DNA from: Enterobacter asburiae
GTDB lineage: Bacteria; Pseudomonadota; Gammaproteobacteria; Enterobacterales; Enterobacteriaceae
Assembly: GCA_011754535.1 (NCBI GenBank)
Contig: JAAQVN010000001.1
Location: forward strand, 4,092,001-4,156,000
Reading direction: 5' to 3'
Length of the DNA: 64,000 nt
Shown piece after piece: positions 58,810 through 64,000 of the stretch (the stretch's first letter is position 1; each line of letters starts with the position of its first letter). The notes under the pieces are model-generated. The model did not search any database. It saw nothing but the letters and a program-made list of their open reading frames with translations, and had not been told where the DNA came from. Made by a program: the position numbers and the translations under genes.

Positions 58810-60555
58810 ATGGCCGGAAGAATCCCACGCGTTTTCATCAATGACCTGCTCGCCAGAACCGACATCGTCGATCTCATCGACGCGCGGGTAAAGCTGAAAA
58901 AGCAGGGCAAGAACTACCATGCGTGCTGTCCGTTCCATAACGAAAAAACCCCCTCCTTCACCGTAAACGGTGAAAAGCAGTTTTACCATTGCTTCGGCTG
59001 TGGCGCACACGGTAATGCCGTCGATTTTTTGATGAACTACGACAAGCTCGAGTTCGTTGAAACCGTCGAAGAGCTGGCGGCGATGCATAACCTTGAAGTG
59101 CCGTATGAAGCAGGCAGTGGGCCAAGTCAGATCGAGCGCCATCAACGGCAAACGCTGTATCAACTGATGGATGGCCTGAATTCGTTTTACCAACAGTCTC
59201 TTAAGCACTCTGCGGCTGAGCCTGCGCGTCAGTATCTGAACAAGCGCGGACTGAGCGACGATGTGATTGCGCGTTTCGCTATTGGTTACGCCCCGCCCGG
59301 CTGGGACAACGTGTTAAAGCGTTTTGGCGGCAATAGCGAAGATCGTAAATCTCTCATCGACGCAGGCATGCTGGTCACCAACGACCAGGGACGAAGCTAC
59401 GATCGCTTCCGTGAACGGGTGATGTTCCCGATCCGCGACAAGCGTGGCCGGGTGATTGGTTTTGGTGGTCGCGTGCTGGGTGATGCCCTGCCGAAATACC
59501 TCAACTCTCCGGAAACCGATATTTTCCATAAGGGCCGTCAGCTTTACGGTCTTTATGAGGCGCAGCAGGATAACGCGGAACCTCCGCGTCTTCTGGTCGT
59601 CGAAGGCTATATGGACGTCGTTGCGCTGGCGCAGTACGACATCAACTACGCGGTTGCGTCGCTAGGTACGTCCACCACCGCCGATCATATTCAACTGCTG
59701 TTCAGGGTGACCAACAACGTCATCTGCTGTTACGACGGTGACCGCGCTGGACGCGACGCCGCCTGGCGAGCGCTGGAAACCGCGCTGCCGTATATGACCG
59801 ACGGGCGTCAGCTACGCTTTATGTTCCTGCCCGACGGTGAAGACCCGGATACGCTGGTGCGTAAAGAGGGCAAAGCGGCGTTTGAAGCGCGGATGGAGCA
59901 GGCTCAGCCGCTCTCCACGTTTTTGTTTAACAGCCTGATGCCGCAGGTTGATTTGAGTACCCCTGACGGGCGCGCGCAGCTCAGTACGCTGGCGCTGCCG
60001 TTAATCAGCCAGGTGCCCGGCGAAACGCTGCGCATCTATCTGCGTCAGGAGTTAGGCAACAAGCTCGGCATTCTGGATGACAGCCAGCTTGAACGTTTAA
60101 TGCCTAAACAGGCTGAAAACGGCACGGTTCGCCCCGCGCCTCAGCTAAAACGCACAACCATGCGTATACTGATAGGGTTGCTGGTACAAAACCCCGAGCT
60201 CGCGCCGCAGGTGCCGTCGCTGGCGGGTTTGAACCACGAAAAATTGCCCGGGCTTGGCTTATTTTCAGAACTGGTCAACACGTGTTTGTCTCAGCCAGGT
60301 CTGACCACCGGACAACTTTTAGAACATTATCGCGGCACAAAAGAGGCCGCTACCCTTGAAAAATTGTCGATGTGGGACGATATAGCTGATAAGGACATTG
60401 CAGAAAAAACGTTCACCGACTCGCTCAACCATATGTTTGATTCGATGCTTGAGCTGCGCCAGGAAGAGTTGATAGCTCGCGAGCGCACGCACGGCTTAAG
60501 CAGCGAAGAACGCCGGGAGCTCTGGATGATTAACCAGGAACTGGCGAAGAAATAA
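58810..60555 (+). CDS. dnaG: DNA primase
   Basis: A 581-residue primase, the E. coli length. The ATG at 58810 gives MAGRIPRVFINDLL; the TTG at 58801 adds three residues. The zinc-binding domain has CPFH and CFGCGAHGN (about 40-64), the TOPRIM core VVEGYMDVVALA (about 264) and CYDGDRAGRDAAW, and the C-terminal DnaB-binding domain is complete. It makes RNA primers at the replication fork. It lies between rpsU and rpoD. Confidence 0.98.
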   Translation: MAGRIPRVFINDLLARTDIVDLIDARVKLKKQGKNYHACCPFHNEKTPSFTVNGEKQFYHCFGCGAHGNAVDFLMNYDKLEFVETVEELAAMHNLEVPYEAGSGPSQIERHQRQTLYQLMDGLNSFYQQSLKHSAAEPARQYLNKRGLSDDVIARFAIGYAPPGWDNVLKRFGGNSEDRKSLIDAGMLVTNDQGRSYDRFRERVMFPIRDKRGRVIGFGGRVLGDALPKYLNSPETDIFHKGRQLYGLYEAQQDNAEPPRLLVVEGYMDVVALAQYDINYAVASLGTSTTADHIQLLFRVTNNVICCYDGDRAGRDAAWRALETALPYMTDGRQLRFMFLPDGEDPDTLVRKEGKAAFEARMEQAQPLSTFLFNSLMPQVDLSTPDGRAQLSTLALPLISQVPGETLRIYLRQELGNKLGILDDSQLERLMPKQAENGTVRPAPQLKRTTMRILIGLLVQNPELAPQVPSLAGLNHEKLPGLGLFSELVNTCLSQPGLTTGQLLEHYRGTKEAATLEKLSMWDDIADKDIAEKTFTDSLNHMFDSMLELRQEELIARERTHGLSSEERRELWMINQELAKK

Positions 60556-60720
60556 GTCAAAGACAACAGTATTTAACGGCTTAAGTGCCGAATATCGATC
60601 GGGAAGCCCCCGGCAGCCGCACTGAGAGGCAGCGGCAAAAATATAAGTACGCCCTCGCTTTAAAGGTTGGCAGCCCCATCGCCGACACCAATCAAACGAA
60701 TTAAGTGTGGATACCGTCTT

Positions 60721-62565
60721 ATGGAGCAAAACCCGCAGTCACAGCTGAAACTTCTTGTCCAACGCGGTAAGGAGCAAGGCTATCTGACCTATGCCGAGGT
60801 CAATGACCATCTGCCGGAAGATATCGTCGATTCAGACCAGATCGAAGACATCATCCAAATGATCAATGACATGGGCATTCAGGTGATGGAAGAAGCACCG
60901 GATGCCGATGATCTGTTGCTGGCTGAAACCTCCAACAACACTGACGAAGATGCGGAAGAAGCTGCTGCACAGGTACTGTCCAGCGTGGAATCTGAAATCG
61001 GGCGTACCACTGACCCGGTCCGCATGTACATGCGCGAAATGGGTACCGTTGAACTGTTGACCCGCGAAGGCGAAATTGACATCGCAAAACGCATCGAAGA
61101 CGGGATCAACCAGGTACAGTGTTCTGTTGCCGAATACCCGGAAGCGATCACCTATCTGCTGGAGCAGTACGATCGCGTTGAAGCGGAAGAAGCGCGCCTG
61201 TCTGACCTGATCACCGGTTTTGTCGACCCGAACGCTGAAGAAGATATGGCGCCTACCGCCACTCATGTCGGTTCTGAACTGTCTCAGGAAGAGATGGATG
61301 ACGACGAAGACGAAGATGAGGAAGAAGACGACGACAGCGCGGACGATGATAACAGCATCGACCCGGAACTGGCGCGTGAGAAGTTTGCCGAGCTGCGCAC
61401 CCAGTACGAAGTGACGCGTGACACCATCAAAGCGAAAGGCCGCAGCCATGCCGCCGCTCAGGAAGAGATCCTGAAGCTGTCTGAAGTATTCAAACAGTTC
61501 CGCCTGGTGCCAAAACAGTTCGACTACCTGGTTAACAGCATGCGCGTGATGATGGATCGCGTACGTACCCAGGAACGCATCATCATGAAGCTGTGCGTTG
61601 AGCAGTGCAAAATGCCGAAGAAGAACTTCATCACCCTCTTCACCGGCAACGAAACCAGCGAAACCTGGTTCAACGCGGCTATCGCGATGAACAAGCCGTG
61701 GTCTGAAAAACTGCACGACGTGAAGGACGATGTTTATCGTGGTCTGCAGAAGCTGCAGCAGATTGAAGAAGAGACCGGCTTGACCATCGAGCAGGTTAAA
61801 GACATCAACCGTCGCATGTCCATCGGTGAAGCGAAAGCCCGCCGGGCCAAGAAAGAGATGGTTGAGGCGAACTTACGTCTGGTTATCTCTATCGCCAAGA
61901 AATATACCAACCGCGGTCTGCAGTTCCTGGATCTGATTCAGGAAGGCAACATCGGTCTTATGAAAGCGGTAGATAAGTTTGAATACCGTCGTGGTTACAA
62001 GTTCTCTACTTACGCGACATGGTGGATCCGTCAGGCAATTACCCGCTCTATCGCAGACCAGGCGCGCACCATCCGTATTCCGGTGCATATGATTGAGACC
62101 ATCAACAAGCTCAACCGTATCTCCCGTCAGATGCTGCAGGAGATGGGCCGCGAGCCGACGCCGGAAGAGCTGGCCGAGCGCATGCTGATGCCAGAAGACA
62201 AGATCCGTAAAGTGCTGAAAATTGCCAAAGAGCCAATCTCCATGGAAACGCCAATCGGTGACGATGAAGATTCGCATCTGGGTGATTTCATCGAGGATAC
62301 CACCCTCGAGCTGCCGCTGGACTCTGCGACCACCGAGAGCCTGCGTGCCGCGACGCACGACGTTCTGGCTGGCCTGACCGCCCGTGAAGCAAAAGTTCTG
62401 CGTATGCGTTTCGGCATCGATATGAATACCGACCACACGCTGGAAGAAGTGGGTAAACAGTTCGACGTTACCCGCGAACGTATCCGTCAGATCGAAGCGA
62501 AGGCGCTGCGTAAGCTGCGTCATCCAAGCCGCTCTGAAGTGCTGCGTAGCTTCCTGGACGACTAA
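60721..62565 (+). CDS. rpoD: RNA polymerase primary sigma factor (sigma-70)
   Basis: A 614-residue sigma-70 (E. coli 613). Region 1.1 opens [20 protein letters not shown], the non-conserved region carries a very acidic run ([17 protein letters not shown], about 200-217), and regions 2-4 are intact: 2.4 [19 protein letters not shown], 4.2 [20 protein letters not shown]. It directs polymerase to housekeeping promoters. The start at 60721 is fixed by conservation; a longer frame from 60667 is not coding. Confidence 0.98.
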   Translation: MEQNPQSQLKLLVQRGKEQGYLTYAEVNDHLPEDIVDSDQIEDIIQMINDMGIQVMEEAPDADDLLLAETSNNTDEDAEEAAAQVLSSVESEIGRTTDPVRMYMREMGTVELLTREGEIDIAKRIEDGINQVQCSVAEYPEAITYLLEQYDRVEAEEARLSDLITGFVDPNAEEDMAPTATHVGSELSQEEMDDDEDEDEEEDDDSADDDNSIDPELAREKFAELRTQYEVTRDTIKAKGRSHAAAQEEILKLSEVFKQFRLVPKQFDYLVNSMRVMMDRVRTQERIIMKLCVEQCKMPKKNFITLFTGNETSETWFNAAIAMNKPWSEKLHDVKDDVYRGLQKLQQIEEETGLTIEQVKDINRRMSIGEAKARRAKKEMVEANLRLVISIAKKYTNRGLQFLDLIQEGNIGLMKAVDKFEYRRGYKFSTYATWWIRQAITRSIADQARTIRIPVHMIETINKLNRISRQMLQEMGREPTPEELAERMLMPEDKIRKVLKIAKEPISMETPIGDDEDSHLGDFIEDTTLELPLDSATTESLRAATHDVLAGLTAREAKVLRMRFGIDMNTDHTLEEVGKQFDVTRERIRQIEAKALRKLRHPSRSEVLRSFLDD

Positions 62566-62581
62566 TCTGTCCTGACAGTGA

Positions 62582-62609
62582 AAAAGCTCCCAATCGGGAG
62601 CTTTTTTTT
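62582..62609 (+). terminator. rpoD terminator
   Basis: Stem AAAAGCTCCC / GGGAGCTTTT with an AATC loop followed by eight T. Strong intrinsic terminator of the operon. Confidence 0.93.
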
Positions 62610-62737
62610 GTTTATTCCCTCTCTCTTTGTACTGTGGGCTCCCCAGTAATTTATAAGCAGAAGCAATAACCTTGTTTCAGAACGAGTGAAGACTTTCAGC
62701 GAAGCTCTGATCCGGCTGTAAATCGCTGAGGCGTTTG

Positions 62738-62908
62738 CCTTCCGGCCGGGGCGAGGCGCATGGATGCGCCGAGAGGGCGGGCTTTACAGGGACGTTACCT
62801 CCGCCCGTCCCCGATAAGCCGGAAGGAATAAGCCGAGGGCACCGCGAAGCGGCGATTTACCGCCGGGAGCCCGGGTCGCCAGGGTGGTGGCGACTGAGCC
62901 ACCCTGGC
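62738..62908. repeat. Highly structured intergenic element downstream of rpoD
   Basis: CCTTCCGGC-CGGGG (62738-62751 region) pairs with CCCCG-ATAA-GCCGGAAGG (62809-62826), a 14-bp stem with a 4-base bulge. It encloses two hairpins, GGCGCAT/ATGCGCC (62755-62770) and GGGCGG/CCGCCC (62775-62806). A second domain ends in the perfect 10-bp stem GCCAGGGTGG / CCACCCTGGC (62878-62908). No T-run follows. Function unknown; it may be an intergenic mobile-type repeat or a structured RNA. Confidence 0.6.
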
Positions 62909-62983
62909 ACGTTCACAGGTCATGTCGTGACAGAGTAGCAAGGAAGATAAAGTGAACGGAATGACCACCACGGCCGTATATTC

Positions 62984-63074
62984 CCCTCACCCTAACCCTC
63001 TCCCCGTAGGGGCGAGGGGACTGTTCCGTGCTGCCATAACGTGGTGGGGATCCCTCAGTCATGTGGGGTGAGGG
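62984..63074. repeat. CCCTCTCCC-family palindrome with inverted partner
   Basis: CCCTCACCC (62984) and CCCTCTCCCC...GGGGCGAGGG (62996-63018) lie upstream of the reverse-complement motif GGGTGAGGG (63066-63074), which is followed by CATCAGGCC as at 22758. It lies next to the mug stop codon. Confidence 0.6.
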
Positions 63075-63091
63075 CATCAGGCCGCAGAGGA

Positions 63092-63598
63092 TTACAGCCC
63101 CCGCACCATCAGCGCCTCATCCAGTTCCCGATACGCCTCCACCAGCTTATCCAGCGTCGCCCTGTTGAGCCCGCTCGGGTTCGGCAGCACCCACACCTGC
63201 GTAACGCCAATCATGATGCTCTGCTTGCCCCACTTCGTTCCACGCTGGCTAAACGCCTGCTCGTAGGCCTGCTTGCCGAGGATCGCCAGCGCGGCCGGCT
63301 GGTAGTCTTCAATCTTCTTCACCAGCTCTCGCCCGCCGCTGCGCAGCTCATGCAGGTTTACCTCGCTCGCCTGTACCGTCGGCCGCTCGACCAGCATGGT
63401 AATGCCGCAGCGTGTATCCAGCAGGTGCTGCTCCTCTTCGGGCTTGAGTAATCTGTCGGTAAACCCGGCCTGGTAGATCACCTTCCAGAAGCGATTTCCC
63501 GGATGGGCAAAGTGAAAACCGGTGTGCGCAGAGGACTTTCCTGGGTTGATACCGCAAAACACGACCCGCAGGCCAGGTGCAAGAATATCGTTGATCAT
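63092..63598 (-). CDS. mug: G/U mismatch-specific DNA glycosylase
   Basis: A 168-residue Mug, the E. coli length, from the Met at 63596-63598 ([13 protein letters not shown]). The active-site block is [16 protein letters not shown] (about 11-26), with the catalytic Asn, and the NPSGLNRA motif near 140 contacts the complementary strand. It removes uracil and ethenocytosine opposite G. It is divergent from tRNA-Ile. Confidence 0.96.
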   Translation of the reverse strand: MINDILAPGLRVVFCGINPGKSSAHTGFHFAHPGNRFWKVIYQAGFTDRLLKPEEEQHLLDTRCGITMLVERPTVQASEVNLHELRSGGRELVKKIEDYQPAALAILGKQAYEQAFSQRGTKWGKQSIMIGVTQVWVLPNPSGLNRATLDKLVEAYRELDEALMVRGL

Positions 63599-63722
63599 CT
63601 TTACTCCCACTGATACATCGTTATGGAAGTATAAAGGATTGATTATGCGTTGTTTATAAAAACAGCAAGCAGGAGTGAATGGCTGGATTGCTGCGGGGAG
63701 TTACTTTATAATTCACCGCCAC

Positions 63723-63798
63723 GGCCCCTTAGCTCAGTGGTTAGAGCAGGCGACTCATAATCGCTTGGTCGCTGGTTCAAGTCCAGCAGGGGCCACCA
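63723..63798 (+). tRNA. ileX: tRNA-Ile (anticodon CAT, AUA-decoding)
   Basis: A 76-base tRNA with encoded CCA. The acceptor arms GGCCCCT / AGGGGCC pair, the anticodon loop reads CTCATAA and the T arm is GCTGGTTCAAGTCCAGC. It matches the E. coli ileX gene as I know it. The C34 is expected to be changed to lysidine by TilS so that it reads AUA rather than AUG. The same position after mug is seen in E. coli. Confidence 0.95.
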
Positions 63799-63806
63799 GA
63801 CACCGC

Positions 63807-63841
63807 AAGGGCTGACGAGAAATCGTCGGCCCTTTTCTTTT
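63807..63841 (+). terminator. tRNA-Ile terminator
   Basis: 12-bp stem AAGGGCTGACGA / TCGTCGGCCCTT (one G-T pair) with a GAAA loop, followed by TTCTTTTTC. It starts 9 bases after the tRNA. Confidence 0.88.
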
Positions 63842-63904
63842 TCCTGGGATACTTTCAAGCGGTAACCATTGTGATTTATGGTTAATATATGACCACTCAT
63901 CAAA

Positions 63905-63932
63905 GCCAACGCCGCATTCACGCGGCGTTGGC
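63905..63932 (-). terminator. Hairpin after the outer-membrane protein gene
   Basis: Perfect 11-bp stem GCCAACGCCGC / GCGGCGTTGGC with an ATTCAC loop. It lies downstream of the partial reverse-strand gene at the window end. Confidence 0.65.
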
Positions 63933-63965
63933 CCTGTTTTAAAGACAGTAAAAACTTACAACAGG

Positions 63966-64000
63966 TTAAAAGACATAACGCATACCAAGGGTAAATTCAT
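63966..64000 (-). CDS. C-terminus of a probable outer-membrane beta-barrel protein (partial)
   Basis: Only the last ten residues plus stop are in the window on the reverse strand: EFTLGMRYVF, stop at 63966-63968. Alternating residues and a terminal Phe are the usual last strand of outer-membrane barrels recognised by BAM. The rest of the gene lies outside, so the family cannot be named. An alternative frame ending in NLL exists and is less typical. Confidence 0.45.
   Translation of the reverse strand, partial: EFTLGMRYVF

Larger units (their letters stand above)
62610..63091. other. Gene-free stretch between rpoD and mug with structured element and repeats
   Basis: After the rpoD terminator come about 125 bases of unremarkable sequence. 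A GC-rich folded element follows (62738-62908, entered separately), then a CCCTCACCC...CCCTCTCCCC...GGGGCGAGGG repeat (62984-63018) and its inverted partner GGGTGAGGG at 63066. E. coli has only a short gap here. The 67-codon frame at 62735-62938 is not convincing as a gene. Confidence 0.7.

Noticed and set aside
62735..62938. 67-codon forward frame in the structured element after rpoD
   Set aside because: Sequence symmetry is explained by nucleic-acid stems; no ribosome binding site, and Pro/Gly/Arg-rich residues without a domain.
63706..63921. 71-codon reverse frame across tRNA-Ile
   Set aside because: Contains the well-known false translation of an antisense tRNA (LDLNQRPSDYESPALTTELR).

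Overview
This 64 kb window is chromosomal DNA of a gamma-proteobacterium of the Enterobacterales, most likely the Enterobacter/Klebsiella group. Protein lengths and local gene order follow the E. coli parC-parE-tolC-ribB-hldE-glnE-cca-rpsU-dnaG-rpoD neighbourhood almost gene by gene. A urease operon, an extra TrkH, REP-type repeats and several accessory loci absent from E. coli K-12 point to Enterobacter or a close relative. Nearly all genes are intact, and I see no transposase, prophage or CRISPR array. Identifications rest on recognising proteins and motifs by eye; no search was run.

Layout. 1-5 kb: the 3' truncated regulator yqhC with its divergent target yqhD and dkgA (aldehyde detoxification), then ygiQ. 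5-15 kb: a stand-alone TrkH-type K+ transporter, ftsP, plsC, parC, ygiW, qseBC, mdaB-ygiN and a BON-LysM (Kbp-like) protein. 15.5-22.7 kb: an accessory iron-siderophore locus with ATPase, two permeases, a binding protein and an RpiR/SIS regulator in one overlapping operon, divergent from a TonB-dependent receptor. 22.7-31.7 kb: parE-yqiA-cpdA-yqiB-nudF, tolC, ygiB-ygiC and ygiD. 31.7-37.1 kb: a four-gene chaperone-usher fimbrial operon resembling ygiL-yqiGHI, placed between ygiD and ribB. 37-48.4 kb: ribB with its FMN riboswitch, ubiK, hldE-glnE-ygiF, ygiM-cca, uppP, folB and plsY. 48.4-51.6 kb: an MFS transporter and a divergent pair of OhrR-like MarR regulator and secreted esterase. 51.7-57.2 kb: the urease operon ureDABCEJFG. 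57.2-64 kb: tsaD, the macromolecular synthesis operon rpsU-dnaG-rpoD, a strongly structured intergenic element, mug, tRNA-Ile(CAT) and the last residues of an outer-membrane barrel protein.

How the parts work together. The urease operon encodes the enzyme, its nickel chaperones and a HupE/UreJ-type membrane protein. An ATA-N9-TAT site upstream of ureD suggests NAC (nitrogen-limitation) control. The siderophore locus holds all inner- and outer-membrane parts for one ferric siderophore. Its intergenic region carries Fur-like sequences and a separate set of TACTAC repeats that are good candidates for the RpiR-type regulator's operator. The most interesting unexplained features are these repeats, the folded element downstream of rpoD, and the OhrR-like/esterase pair with its two palindromes.
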